A DNA stretch of 64,000 nucleotides from an uncultured Verrucomicrobiae bacterium (GCA_938005615.1 CALLMV010000023.1:1-64000); one strand, 5' to 3'. Counted from the first letter of the stretch, positions 27,085-36,846 are shown. The notes: generated by a model from the letters alone, not told the origin. Translations and numbers: made by a program.

Positions 27085-27795
27085 TTAAAGGTTCCAACCG
27101 CCGGAGACGATGATGTGTGAGCCGGTGATGTATTCGGTATTTGGTTCAAGCAGTGGGCGGATGGCACGCCAGATGTCGTCGCACGATCCAAATCTTCCAG
27201 CAGGAATCTTGGGCGCTGTGTCGAGATCTATGCTGTTATCGAGAATACCTGGCGAAACCATGTTGATGGTGACTCCATGAGCGGCCTCGCTGCGGGCAAA
27301 TGTGTGCATGAGCAGGAGCAGGCCGGTCTTGCCGATGTGATAAGAGAGGGAGAGTTGCCGTGCAGTGAGTTTGCCCGCTGCAGAATCGCCGATGAGAATG
27401 ATGCGGCCACGCGACTGACGCAGCAAAGGCAGGCAGGCTCGCGTGGCGAAGTACGCGGCGCTGATTGTGCTGGAAATGCCAACGTCCCACTGCTCTTGAG
27501 TGAGTTCGGCAGAAGCGACTGGTTGGTATGTACCCGCGTTGTTGATGAGTACGTCGAGCTGGCCGTGTGAATTGGCGATTTCTTGTGCGAGTTGCTGTGC
27601 ATCGCAGTCACGCGAGAGGTCGGCCCGGTGAGCGGTGTGTTGCGGGCCGAGGCCAGCGGCTAGTTCGCGAGCTACCGAGATATTTTTATGGGCATGAAGC
27701 GCGAGCGTGTATCCGGTTGAGGCCAGGCAGTGTGCGAGGTGGGTACCAAGGCCACCGGGGCGACCGGCTCCTGTGATGAGGGCAATTTTTTTCAT
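27085..27795 (-). CDS. Short-chain dehydrogenase/reductase
   Basis: 236-residue classical SDR: cofactor motif TGAGRPGGLGTHLA, LINNAG, Ser in LIGDSAAGK and the catalytic Tyr/Lys in YHIGK. The Gly-rich loop is slightly unusual (GRPGGLG). The Leu-rich fold and end (ITGSHIIVSGGWNL) recall FolM/pteridine-reductase-like or FabG-like enzymes; the substrate cannot be named. It may be co-transcribed with rhaA just downstream, and it is divergent from lipA with about 100 bases between starts. Confidence 0.85.
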   Translation of the reverse strand: MKKIALITGAGRPGGLGTHLAHCLASTGYTLALHAHKNISVARELAAGLGPQHTAHRADLSRDCDAQQLAQEIANSHGQLDVLINNAGTYQPVASAELTQEQWDVGISSTISAAYFATRACLPLLRQSRGRIILIGDSAAGKLTARQLSLSYHIGKTGLLLLMHTFARSEAAHGVTINMVSPGILDNSIDLDTAPKIPAGRFGSCDDIWRAIRPLLEPNTEYITGSHIIVSGGWNL

Positions 27796-27899
27796 TTAGT
27801 TGAACATGCTACTGCAAGCCACGGCGTGCGGGAAGGTCAAGTTGTGCTGCTGCTCAAGCGGGTATTGCAATTGAGGCAGTTTCGTATGATGCTCTTATC

Positions 27900-28844
27900 A
27901 TGTCCTGCAGTCTGCATTCGCCGTCGCTACTTCAGAACGCACCCGCCCGGCTGGGGGTGGAGCAAAGAGAGGATGGCACGACTAGAAAGCCTTCATGGCT
28001 GAAAGTGAAGCTGCCGACTTCTCCGGTTTTTCAGTCGACCACTGATCTGGTACGCGATCTACGCCTCAACACCGTCTGCGAGGAGGCAAAGTGTCCGAAT
28101 CGTTGGGAATGCTGGTCTCGTGGGTCGGCCACTATCATGATCGCTGGGCAGCAATGTACTCGGGCGTGTAAATTTTGTGCAGTGGGAACGGCCAGACCGG
28201 GCCCCTTGGAAGCGGACGAGCCGGAGCGTGTCGCCGAGGCTGCAGTGCGGATGGGCTTGAGGCACATCGTCATCACTATGGTAGCCCGAGATGATTTGCC
28301 TGATGGGGCTGCAGGGCATGTGGCCCGCACGATCAAAGCAGTGCGCAGGGCAAAACCCGGCATCGTTGTTGAAGTGTTGGTTAGTGACTTTCAGGGCAGG
28401 CTGCGCGATGTGGAAATGGTGGTGGACGCGGGACCGGACATCTACAATCACAACGTAGAGACTGTTCGGCGGTTGACTCCTACTGTGCGCCACCGCGCGA
28501 CTTACGATCGTTCTCTGATGGTGCTAGCACACGTCAAGGCACTCAACTCCAGGATGGTGACCAAAAGTGGAATCATGCTCGGGCTGGGCGAGACGGGTGA
28601 GGAAATCCGAATCACTTTGCAAGACATCAGGTCAGTTGGTTGCGAGATTGTCACTTTGGGGCAGTACTTGCAGCCGAATAAAGAGCTTTTGCCAGTAAAA
28701 TCGTGGGTGACACCTGAAGAGTTCGAAGCCTGGGAAATTTATGCGAAAAGCCTCGGTTACAGGTACGTGGCCTCTGGTCCCCTGGTGCGATCCTCTTACT
28801 ATGCCGATGCTGTGCGTATTGAGCAGTTGGCTAGCAGTTCTTAA
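27900..28844 (+). CDS. lipA: Lipoyl synthase
   Basis: Radical-SAM enzyme that inserts two sulfurs into octanoyl-lysine to form lipoate on E2 subunits such as AceF. 314 residues with both Fe-S cysteine motifs: the auxiliary cluster CEEAKCPNRWEC and the radical-SAM CTRACKFC. Further marks are NHNVETVRRLTP, KSGIMLGLGET and the C-terminal GPLVRSSYYA. The start is the ATG at 27900. The octanoyltransferase lipB is not adjacent. Its target, pyruvate dehydrogenase E2, lies 12 kb away in this window. Confidence 0.97.
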   Translation: MSCSLHSPSLLQNAPARLGVEQREDGTTRKPSWLKVKLPTSPVFQSTTDLVRDLRLNTVCEEAKCPNRWECWSRGSATIMIAGQQCTRACKFCAVGTARPGPLEADEPERVAEAAVRMGLRHIVITMVARDDLPDGAAGHVARTIKAVRRAKPGIVVEVLVSDFQGRLRDVEMVVDAGPDIYNHNVETVRRLTPTVRHRATYDRSLMVLAHVKALNSRMVTKSGIMLGLGETGEEIRITLQDIRSVGCEIVTLGQYLQPNKELLPVKSWVTPEEFEAWEIYAKSLGYRYVASGPLVRSSYYADAVRIEQLASSS

Positions 28845-28896
28845 GCAGCCTGCTTTTTAATCTTCCTAGCAGACGGTATTGCGCCTTGAATGGAGC

Positions 28897-30063
28897 ATGG
28901 CCGATGAAGTGACATTGTTAAGAGCGCGTGCTCTTGCACCCTGGGCACAAACGGTGACAGATAGTCGCGGACGTGAAACTATTGAGGAGGTACCCGCCTT
29001 TCATGACGAATTCTCTTTCGATATTTCCAAAATTCTCGGCTCTCAAGCATGGCAGAGCTTGGGCGGAAAATTCCTGAGGATTGGCGGCGGAGGCCCCAGT
29101 CTCGCCCAAATCGCACAATCTGCCGCTGAGATGGCACGCCTGATCGCCCGCGTGCTGCACTGCAATGAGGAATTAACCACTGCAGCAACTCTAGCGCATT
29201 TCTTGGGCATGGCCCCCGGTGGTCATCTTGGCAGACGGACCCTGGAATGGATGATGCGGCCCCATGGAGAATACTCCGTTTTGGGACAAGCGCTGCGCGT
29301 TTTAGAAGAGGTTGAGGTCATCCACCCAGATTATAATGGATTGAATTTGAGTTGGGAGATACGGGAAGCACTGGGAGCCACAAGGCCTGGCAGCGGGCGC
29401 GTGGATGTACAGTTAGGCTTTGCGCCAGAATCTGTTTGTGTTGAAGCGCAGGTAGCCCGGGTGGGTGTTCATTTGGGGATGTTTCTAGCAATGCTCGAAC
29501 ATGGTTTTGCGAGCAGTTTGGTGTTCTCTGAGATGTTGGAGGAGTGTTCCCTCTGGAGATGGGCCGAGACTTCGGTAGCGAAAGAATACAGAAGGGTGGA
29601 AGATAGAAGGAGTCTGCCACTTTGTTTTAAGCGCATTCAAGACCGCATCATCAGCGAGGTTTGCCGTGACTCACTTGAGAAACTGGAAACCACAGCACCT
29701 GGTAGCGCAGACGCAGTAAGAAAGACTCCGATTTCTTTTGTTAAGCTCCCGTCATCTACTCTCTCAGAAATTCAGGCCGTTGATGAAGTAGTGCGTACGC
29801 AAATATTCTATGCCAGCGATGATGCGCGTATTCGCACTAAACAAATGGAACGCTACAACCAGTTGTTTGAATTGCTGGTGCATAACACAACGCTACTTGG
29901 GCCGCATGCGGGACATAGACTGAAAAAACAAACTGCACAGCGCGTAGTCTGCGATCAGTGGTGCATGATGAACGACCATGCGCTTAATGAAATGGTGCAG
30001 GATCTGCTGGGTCTGGATTCAGAGCAATACATTGTTCAAAGCTCCCTGCCCATCCAGACATAA
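28897..30063 (+). CDS. dGTPase-family (HD) protein lacking the metal-binding site, probable pseudoenzyme
   Basis: About 388 residues, the usual length of bacterial Dgt-like triphosphohydrolases. Family membership is clear from GLNLSWEIREAL (canonical GLNLTWEVREG), SLGGKFLRIG where the family has RRLxxKTQV, and ARLIARVLHCNEEL. The metal ligands are largely gone: the first His region TRLTHTLEV is replaced by AQIAQSAAEM, the HD pair (AHDLGH) by AHFLGM, the GGFEHN region by GEYSVLG, and the last Asp (DLADRIAY) by AQVARVGVH. The frame is intact, so it is not a decaying pseudogene. I infer a regulatory or nucleotide-sensing role. ATG at 28897 chosen over a TTG upstream. Confidence 0.82.
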   Translation: MADEVTLLRARALAPWAQTVTDSRGRETIEEVPAFHDEFSFDISKILGSQAWQSLGGKFLRIGGGGPSLAQIAQSAAEMARLIARVLHCNEELTTAATLAHFLGMAPGGHLGRRTLEWMMRPHGEYSVLGQALRVLEEVEVIHPDYNGLNLSWEIREALGATRPGSGRVDVQLGFAPESVCVEAQVARVGVHLGMFLAMLEHGFASSLVFSEMLEECSLWRWAETSVAKEYRRVEDRRSLPLCFKRIQDRIISEVCRDSLEKLETTAPGSADAVRKTPISFVKLPSSTLSEIQAVDEVVRTQIFYASDDARIRTKQMERYNQLFELLVHNTTLLGPHAGHRLKKQTAQRVVCDQWCMMNDHALNEMVQDLLGLDSEQYIVQSSLPIQT

Positions 30064-30138
30064 ATTGTTCCAAGAATTTTTTTTCGGTCATCTCAAGCTG
30101 GTCTTTTCACTCCCAACTCTTCTGTCAGCATTGCGGCG

Positions 30139-31299
30139 GTGAAGGTTTTTGCGGACATCGTTTACTGTGGCGGCGGGCGTGTGCTAGAGCCCGGGCTGGT
30201 CGTGGTGTCTGATAACCTGATAGTAGATGTCAGGGAGGCAAAAACTGGTGATGGGGCTGATGTGCTGCTCAGAGGCTGTGCTCTGTTTCCTGGCTTGGTA
30301 AATGCACACGCCCATATGGATTATACGTTATTTCAAGAAGCTTTCCTGCCGACCAAGAGTTTTACTGCATGGCTTTCGATGATGAACCAGACCAAGCGCC
30401 ACACGTCCGAAAGCGAGATCGCAGAAGGAATTCGCAAGGGTATTGCAATGGCAATCAGGAGCGGCACGACGAGCTTGGTAAACATCTGTGCGTATCCGCA
30501 TCTGGTGCCAGCAGTTGAGGAGGGACCGCGTTGTTGGCAGGTGCTTGAGGCGACGGATGTGAACCGAAGCTTCGTGTTTCCAGATCTGGAAAACTTCCAA
30601 GGCGTATCACCACATGCGCCTTACACGGCATCAACTGAACTGTATCGTAGGTCGAAGCGTACAGCTCTCCAGCGGGGTTTGCTGTTCACAACTCATGTAA
30701 ATGAATCCAATGAAGAGATGGAGATGTTCACCCTCGGGACGGGGGAGCTATACGAAATGATGCTTGGGCTGGGTAGGGACATGAGCGATTGCGGGTATGC
30801 CTCTGGCTTAGCGCTTTTGCTAGAAGAAGGCCTGCTACCTCAAGGCTCGTTGCTCGCACATGTGAATTTTTGTGAATCTTGGGAGATGGCAAAATTACGC
30901 GATGAGTGTCATACTGTTGTACACTGCCCATCGTGCCATAAGTTTTTCAGCCGCTCGAAGTTTTCAGCTAAGCAATATCTTCGGGCGGGGGTCAATTTAG
31001 CCCTCGGCACCGACAGTGCAGCAACGGGAAGTTCGTTGAGCATGATTGAAGAGATGCGGATTTTCAGTGAATTGCAGCCGGACTTTAGCATGGCTGAGAT
31101 TTTTCTTTTGGCTACAGAGCACGGTGCGCGAGCACTCGGCTTACAGCACAACATCGGAAAGATTGCACCTGAATACTTCGCATCGCTGTTTGCTGTGCCT
31201 CACGAAGGACGTGCTCCTTTGCATGCGCTTTTTGCCCATCGGGGCGAAGTACGGTGGGTGATGGTGGAGGGTCGTGTGGTTTATGGAGGCGAGCCGTGA
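30139..31299 (+). CDS. Metal-dependent amidohydrolase (SAH/aminofutalosine deaminase-like)
   Basis: 386 residues of the amidohydrolase superfamily with all metal ligands visible: NAHAHMDYT (HxH), the His in FTTHVNE, the His in LLAHVNF and the Asp in LGTDSAATG. VSPHAPYT and VVHCPSCHKFFS are typical of the chlorohydrolase / S-adenosylhomocysteine / aminofutalosine deaminase branch. If it is an aminofutalosine deaminase it would act in futalosine-route menaquinone synthesis; no other mqn gene is adjacent. Start is a GTG. It follows the dGTPase-like gene by about 75 bases. Confidence 0.85.
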   Translation: MKVFADIVYCGGGRVLEPGLVVVSDNLIVDVREAKTGDGADVLLRGCALFPGLVNAHAHMDYTLFQEAFLPTKSFTAWLSMMNQTKRHTSESEIAEGIRKGIAMAIRSGTTSLVNICAYPHLVPAVEEGPRCWQVLEATDVNRSFVFPDLENFQGVSPHAPYTASTELYRRSKRTALQRGLLFTTHVNESNEEMEMFTLGTGELYEMMLGLGRDMSDCGYASGLALLLEEGLLPQGSLLAHVNFCESWEMAKLRDECHTVVHCPSCHKFFSRSKFSAKQYLRAGVNLALGTDSAATGSSLSMIEEMRIFSELQPDFSMAEIFLLATEHGARALGLQHNIGKIAPEYFASLFAVPHEGRAPLHALFAHRGEVRWVMVEGRVVYGGEP

Positions 31300-31356
31300 T
31301 TGGGAAAGTGACTCTAGCGTATTGTTTTCCTTCTGGCATTGGGATATGCGTTTGCG

Positions 31357-32322
31357 ATGAGGTTGATAGCTTTCTCTGGGGCGCTCATTACTGTGTTCTG
31401 GCTTTCTCAATTGAGAGTATTGGCAGACGCGCAAAGCCTAGCTCAAGATCGTGAAAATCAGATTTTTCCGCACTCAAATATTCTGCAAGAAATAGAAAAC
31501 ACTAACCAAAAGCTTGGAAGTGCCTCAATCTTATCGCAGGATGAAGCATCAGATCTATCCAAGCCAGTGACGATCACATTTGGTCTGCTTGGTAGTCCTT
31601 CTTTTGAATTTGCAGGTGGGTTGTCACCAGACATTTTTTGGCGCAGGGATGCATGGCGCATGGAGAGTGATTTCACTTTCTTTGGGATATTAACTGGGGA
31701 TGAGTTGCCCGCAGATTCATCCTTGAAAGGTTTACAGGCGCCTGACGGTTCTCACTTTGCTTACATCCGTAACTTAAAAAAAAACGATGCCCGTTGGCTG
31801 AGTGGGGTGGAGCTCATCGCTGGAGCGTACTATTTGCTACGTGGTAAGCTGGCAGTGGCTCTTGAGGCAGGTGAATCTGGTGGAGCAAGTCTTGGAATAT
31901 TTAACGGCCCTGTGAGCGATTTGGTGCAAGACACGGGCGGGACTTGGGTTGATCGTGAGTTATACTTTCGGGTAGGCCCAGAAAATCGTTTTGCAGAAGT
32001 CGCGCTGAGACTTGGCTTTTTTGGAAAGGATGTACGGGGTGAGGCGGCGTTCGACCAGATTGATTTGAGGAGAATATCACCGGAGGAAATTCCTCTAGGT
32101 GTCAGAGTCTTCGATTTGGGTGGCGAGCCGCGGAATTCTGTTGTCTTTAGGGAAAGCTCTTCTGCCTCGGAGTTGCGCAAAGGCGCGCAACCTTTAGCAC
32201 TCGTGGTTGGAGTGGGTGCTTTTGTTTTTGCTGTCTTCGCGACGTTGTTCTTGCTTGTTCAACTGGACCGTTGGGAGGGGCGCGAGGCTAAGAGCAACGA
32301 CGAGAACAAATCCGGAAAATGA
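31357..32322 (+). CDS. Exported protein with C-terminal membrane anchor, function unknown
   Basis: About 321 residues from the ATG at 31357 (the TTG at 31339 is less likely). N-terminal signal segment (LIAFSGALITVFWLSQL), a beta-rich extracytoplasmic body, then a C-terminal transmembrane helix (ALVVGVGAFVFAVFATLFLLV) with a charged tail. I recognise no family. It overlaps the next gene, a giant GT-C glycosyltransferase, by 4 bases (ATGA), so the two are translationally coupled and this protein may be an accessory or acceptor of that transferase. Confidence 0.72.
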   Translation: MRLIAFSGALITVFWLSQLRVLADAQSLAQDRENQIFPHSNILQEIENTNQKLGSASILSQDEASDLSKPVTITFGLLGSPSFEFAGGLSPDIFWRRDAWRMESDFTFFGILTGDELPADSSLKGLQAPDGSHFAYIRNLKKNDARWLSGVELIAGAYYLLRGKLAVALEAGESGGASLGIFNGPVSDLVQDTGGTWVDRELYFRVGPENRFAEVALRLGFFGKDVRGEAAFDQIDLRRISPEEIPLGVRVFDLGGEPRNSVVFRESSSASELRKGAQPLALVVGVGAFVFAVFATLFLLVQLDRWEGREAKSNDENKSGK

Positions 32323-35300
32323 AAACTACTGCGAGTGAAATACCATCTTGGTTGGTGATGCGGATGGTATTTGCGGCTCTTATTGGTGTGTTGCTGAGAG
32401 TGATACTGTCTCGGCTTCCCGGACATGATGTTGACATGGGTTGTTTCATGGCGTGGTCGGCCGATATTTATGAACGGGGAACCGCGCACTTTTTTCGTGA
32501 AGGTTATTTCTGTGATTACCCGCCGTTTTATCTTTATGTTCTGTGGCTCGTTGGATGGGTGAGAAGTTTTTTTCCTGGAGAAGTTGCTAGTTTGCTCATC
32601 AAGCTGCCTCCGATTGCGGCCGATATAATTTTGGGGCTCTTGCTCTGGAAGGCGTGTCGTGGGGTGTTCACGGAAAAAGCAAGGTTTTTGATATTTTGTG
32701 CGATCATGCTTTATCCTCCGCTGCTACTCAATAGTGCTGTTTGGGGCCAGGTAGATTCTGTGACCGGAGTACTATGCCTAGCCTGCGCCCTTCATTTGCG
32801 AGGGGGACGCTTGCTTTTGGCAGGTGCGTTGTTTGGCGCGGCAATGGCTATGAAGCCTCAAGCGTTCTCCACTGCGGGCATGTTTGTCCCTGCCTTTGTC
32901 GTCGCCTGGTCTCGAGGAAGATTGGGGAGAATACCAGGGGCAGTCGCTTTGGCGATACTGGTGTTCGTTTTATTAGCGATGCCGTTTGCCGACGGCCGTG
33001 GGATTGTTCCGGTGTTTGAACGATATATTGCAATGTATGAGACTTATACCATATCGTCTTTCAATGCACCGAACTTTCTCTGCTCCATTGGCGGTAATTT
33101 GAAGTCGGAGGAAAGCGTAGTTGCTGGGATTTCACTTGCTGTTTGGGCCAAACTCTTTCTTGGCTTGAGCCTTGGGGCAGGCTTTGCCGTGGCTTTGCGT
33201 GGGCGGAGGGGGCAAATGCCAGAGCCTCTCTTGCTGGGAGCTTATTGCTCGATGTCGTTTTTCTTCTTTGGCCCACGAATGCATGAGCGTTATTCTTTTC
33301 TGGCTTTGATTTTTCTTTTGGGGGCTTGGCTAGTGAGCAGGGACAGACGTTTACTGATAGCTCACCTTCTTTTGACCGTCACTTTTGTTTTGAATGTGGG
33401 ACAAGTTTATTTGATGAGTTTAGAAAGAAAGTATCACATTCCCAGTAACGACGTTTTGTTGCTGACGCTTTCTTGGATAAACTGGATGCCGTTGCTTTTG
33501 ATTGGATTGGTCCTGTTCTTTCCGAACAGCAGACAGAATTGTGCTCAAAACGTGTTGTTGAGGGAAAGAATTAGGCTGGAACCTTGGATGATACGGGAGC
33601 GGCGAATTGTGGCGTTGTGTGTATCTGTACTTTTGGTGGCGAGCGGGACGTTGTTTCTTTGGAGGTTGGGCAGCATCAAGGCGCCTGTCACCGAGTGGGT
33701 TGCGGCGGATTATCCGGTTGTGATACTAGATTTGGGGCGAGACGTCGAGCTTGCTTCCGTGATGGTGTTTGCTGGCCCTGTTCATAACGGCTCGATCATT
33801 ATCGAAACTTCTTCGAATGGTAGGATTTTTGAACACAATATGATTATTGATCAACCTTCAGTGTTCAATTGGCATGAACGACCGCTGAACTCCGTGGCTC
33901 GGTTTGTTCGCGTGCGCACACGTGTGCCCCAGACAAGAATTATGGAAATTGTTTTTCGTGACAAGTTGGGAAGAATTGTGCCAGTCGCCTCCGTAGAACC
34001 ACCTTTAGCTAGGGCCATCGCGGACGAGCCGAACACCGCACCTGATCATCCTTCATCCTTCAACAGTACCTTTTTTGATGAGATCTATTTTGTCCGCACG
34101 GCTTATGAGCATTTGTATGAGCTGCCGATTTATGAAAACACACACCCGCCGTTGGGCAAGGTCGTTATCAGCGCTGGAATTGCTGTTTTGGGTTTAAATC
34201 CATTTGGATGGCGTCTTCCCTGTGCCCTAATGGGTATGTTATCGGGAGTGCTTTCTTTTTTTCTAGCTCGCACAATATTTCGCTCAAACGCAGCAGGACT
34301 TTTAACGGGGCTGATGTTTGGATTGGATGGCCTTCTGATAAGCCAAAGCAGAATCGCGACTGTGGACGCGATGATAACATCATTCACGTTAGCTGCATTT
34401 TGCTTTGGCTGGTGGTTTTCCCAAACTCACCTCCGGGATGGATGGTACAGAAGTTGGTGGAAACTGATGTTAGCCTGGTGTTTTCTCGGTTGTGCAGGCG
34501 CTACAAAATGGAATGGATTTTTCAGCGCACCGGCACTGCTGCTCGTATGTCTGAAACCCTGGATTTCGCGGTTGCTTTTCAGAAAGAAAGAAGCTGAAGA
34601 TTCTTGGAAAAAAAATCTCTTGCACGCAGCCATTGTTCCTGCCTGCGGATTAATCATGGTGTGTGTGGTCTATTTTGGAAGCTATGTCTTTGTGTTATCT
34701 AAAGAACAATCACGAGATTGGAATTGGGTCTTAGCTCAACCACATCATATATTTAGTTACCATTCAGGTGGCATCCTAGAACACCCTTACTCATCCCCGT
34801 GGTGGAGTTGGCCGCTAATGCTTAAAAGCCTCTGGCAGCATACAGATAAACTGCAAGAAACCGGACTAAGTGCTGAAAGGGTTTCACTCGGAAATCCACT
34901 TTTGTATTGGATGGCATTTCCTAGTTTTCTTTGTTTTTGCTTTTTTGCCTTTGTAAGGTTTTTCAAAAAAAAGGAATTAGACTTTTTGTTAATCCTAGCA
35001 ATTTTGTTAAGTTGTGTTTTACCGTGGATCTTAGTCAAGAGAAGTACATTTATCTATCATTTTTTGCCTATGCTTCCTTTTTATGTGATGACAATCACAG
35101 CGTTGGTTTGGGTAGCTTCTAAAGAAATGATACTTAAAAAAACTGCTTTAGGTTTAGGATCTCTTGTTTTGGCAATCTCTTTACTTGGTGTAAGTTTGTT
35201 CTATCCGTTGCAAGCAGGTATAACAACAGATAGTAGTTATCGCAGGGAAATGATGTGGCTAAACATTTATAATAATCAGGATGCAAATAAAAAATCCGGC

Positions 35301-35327
35301 TGGTTTGGCTGGGTCTGGAACAACTAA
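32319..35327 (+). CDS. Double GT-C glycosyltransferase with C-terminal GT39 (protein O-mannosyltransferase-like) module
   Basis: A 1002-residue polytopic membrane protein with three parts. Residues 1-410: GT-C-type transferase with HDVDMGCFMAWS near the start, CDYPPFYLYVLW and LNSAVWGQVDS. Residues about 430-570: a soluble beta-rich segment resembling a discoidin-like carbohydrate-binding domain. Residues about 580-1002: PMT/GT39 module with FFDEIYFVRTAYEHL, YENTHPPLGK, GATKWNGFF and PHHIFSYH. Such enzymes use polyprenyl-phosphate sugars at the outer face of the inner membrane. Codons are A/T-richer toward the 3' end. Coupled by ATGA to the anchored protein upstream. Confidence 0.88.
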   Translation: MKTTASEIPSWLVMRMVFAALIGVLLRVILSRLPGHDVDMGCFMAWSADIYERGTAHFFREGYFCDYPPFYLYVLWLVGWVRSFFPGEVASLLIKLPPIAADIILGLLLWKACRGVFTEKARFLIFCAIMLYPPLLLNSAVWGQVDSVTGVLCLACALHLRGGRLLLAGALFGAAMAMKPQAFSTAGMFVPAFVVAWSRGRLGRIPGAVALAILVFVLLAMPFADGRGIVPVFERYIAMYETYTISSFNAPNFLCSIGGNLKSEESVVAGISLAVWAKLFLGLSLGAGFAVALRGRRGQMPEPLLLGAYCSMSFFFFGPRMHERYSFLALIFLLGAWLVSRDRRLLIAHLLLTVTFVLNVGQVYLMSLERKYHIPSNDVLLLTLSWINWMPLLLIGLVLFFPNSRQNCAQNVLLRERIRLEPWMIRERRIVALCVSVLLVASGTLFLWRLGSIKAPVTEWVAADYPVVILDLGRDVELASVMVFAGPVHNGSIIIETSSNGRIFEHNMIIDQPSVFNWHERPLNSVARFVRVRTRVPQTRIMEIVFRDKLGRIVPVASVEPPLARAIADEPNTAPDHPSSFNSTFFDEIYFVRTAYEHLYELPIYENTHPPLGKVVISAGIAVLGLNPFGWRLPCALMGMLSGVLSFFLARTIFRSNAAGLLTGLMFGLDGLLISQSRIATVDAMITSFTLAAFCFGWWFSQTHLRDGWYRSWWKLMLAWCFLGCAGATKWNGFFSAPALLLVCLKPWISRLLFRKKEAEDSWKKNLLHAAIVPACGLIMVCVVYFGSYVFVLSKEQSRDWNWVLAQPHHIFSYHSGGILEHPYSSPWWSWPLMLKSLWQHTDKLQETGLSAERVSLGNPLLYWMAFPSFLCFCFFAFVRFFKKKELDFLLILAILLSCVLPWILVKRSTFIYHFLPMLPFYVMTITALVWVASKEMILKKTALGLGSLVLAISLLGVSLFYPLQAGITTDSSYRREMMWLNIYNNQDANKKSGWFGWVWNN

Positions 35328-35488
35328 ATTGTTAGCTCTCGTTTTGTATTGTCGATGTTATTCTTTTTTCAGGTTGTAACACAAGCCTGCACAAATTTTT
35401 AGACACTTAAGTTTATGACTAGTTATACAAATCTTGAGATTTGGTAGGTCTTTAAAATGTGATTAATTCGTTTTAACCGAACGAAAGG

Positions 35489-36376
35489 CTATTCGAGGTT
35501 AGCAAGTTGTTCTCGAATTTTTTCTGTTTCAGCTTTGGCATTGACGATATGATGTGCTACGGAAGCGTCTGCACACTTGGATGCAATGGTGTTTAGCTCA
35601 CGAAGAATTTCCTGAGCCAAAAATTCGAGGTGCCGGCTGCGACCGTCTATTAAGTATTTCTTAAATGCACCTAAGTGTGATCTTAGGCGTGTAACTTCCT
35701 CGGTGTAATCGCCTCGTGAGACGAAAGAAATCACCTCGTTTCGAAGGTAGTCTGGCAAGGTGGCTGCCTTTGGAAGATCGTCAAATAACGAACGAAGTTT
35801 TTCATGTAGACGGCGCTCCGTGGTTTTTGCCAGACGTGGTGCTGAGGATGAGACTTTTTCCGTAATTTTGCAGATTAGTGACAATCTTGTTTCAATGTCT
35901 TGCCTGAGTTTTTCTCCCTCTCTCTCACGCTGCTGATTCCAATCACACAAGGCGGAAGAGAGAATTCTTTTTGTTTTTGCTATCGCAGTCACGGAGGGTG
36001 GAATACCAACTCCAAGATGCTCGCGCACAACACCGGGAAACCGAATGATGTCTTGAATGTTTGGTGTGCTGCGCAGTTTGAGTTTTTTGCAAAGTTTGTT
36101 GAGGGTGAAGTATGCAGTACTAGCGTTTATAAAGTCGATGTCGGGTGGCTTTTGTGTGTTGGTGTAAGTTATAGAAACTTTCACAGCACCGCGTGAGCAA
36201 TGTGCAGCTACAGTCTCACGAAAAATAGGTTCAGTAAACCCCCACCCTGCTGGTAAATTAATTGTTATCTCGAGTTGTTTGCGGTTGAGAGAAGAGATTT
36301 CAGCAGTCAGATTACCACCCGCGAGAGTTCCGAACGCAGTCCCATATCCTGTCATACTGCGTAATGAAGTACTCAT
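35489..36376 (-). CDS. yicC: YicC family protein (endoribonuclease-like)
   Basis: 295 residues. N-terminal signature SMTGYG with the NRKQLEITINLP region, and C-terminal domain with RSRHLEFLAQEILRELNTIASKC followed by KAETEKIREQLANLE, both diagnostic of YicC. Family members have been linked to RNA degradation and survival in stationary phase; the E. coli protein is reported to be an endoribonuclease. It overlaps the upstream SRPBCC gene by 4 bases (ATGA). Often near gmk/rpoZ in other genomes; not here. Confidence 0.94.
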   Translation of the reverse strand: MSTSLRSMTGYGTAFGTLAGGNLTAEISSLNRKQLEITINLPAGWGFTEPIFRETVAAHCSRGAVKVSITYTNTQKPPDIDFINASTAYFTLNKLCKKLKLRSTPNIQDIIRFPGVVREHLGVGIPPSVTAIAKTKRILSSALCDWNQQREREGEKLRQDIETRLSLICKITEKVSSSAPRLAKTTERRLHEKLRSLFDDLPKAATLPDYLRNEVISFVSRGDYTEEVTRLRSHLGAFKKYLIDGRSRHLEFLAQEILRELNTIASKCADASVAHHIVNAKAETEKIREQLANLE

Positions 36377-36846
36377 ACAGCGGTGAAAATTTTTTCCAAT
36401 TTCTGCTTTCTGTAATCAAAAATCTTTTTAAGTTGTGGCGCCACAACCCACGGATGGACAATATCGCCCAGCGGACTGATAGGTAAAACGTAGTGGACTA
36501 AATCACGAACCCGAGTGGCTTCGGGGCCAATTGGCTCTAAGAAGTGTTCGTGATGCCAAATGCGGTAAGGGCCGAGACGCTGCTCATCTACAAAATAGTA
36601 TGGTTCACGTACGTGTGTAATTTCAGTAAGCCATGGCATCGGGATGCCCAGTACAGGGCGTACACGATATTCGATCATCAGCCCGGGGTGAATTTTTTCG
36701 GGAACTTTGGTAATGACACGGAAATCTAACTCTGCCGGAGTGATTTCTCGCAGATTCAACGGGCTAGAGAAGAAATCCCAGGCGACATTGTGTGGTACGG
36801 GTATTGTAATTTCAGTTTCTAATGTGTGGATTATTCCAAAACTCAT
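36373..36846 (-). CDS. SRPBCC (START/Bet v1-like) ligand-binding family protein
   Basis: 157 residues, single domain. The sequence IPVPHNVAWDFFSSPLNLREITP is the typical opening of SRPBCC proteins, followed by alternating strands (WLTEITHVREPYYFVDEQRLGPYRIWHHEH) and a C-terminal helix. These proteins bind hydrophobic ligands in a deep pocket; the ligand is unknown. Translationally coupled to yicC. No signal peptide, so cytoplasmic. Confidence 0.85.
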   Translation of the reverse strand: MSFGIIHTLETEITIPVPHNVAWDFFSSPLNLREITPAELDFRVITKVPEKIHPGLMIEYRVRPVLGIPMPWLTEITHVREPYYFVDEQRLGPYRIWHHEHFLEPIGPEATRVRDLVHYVLPISPLGDIVHPWVVAPQLKKIFDYRKQKLEKIFTAV

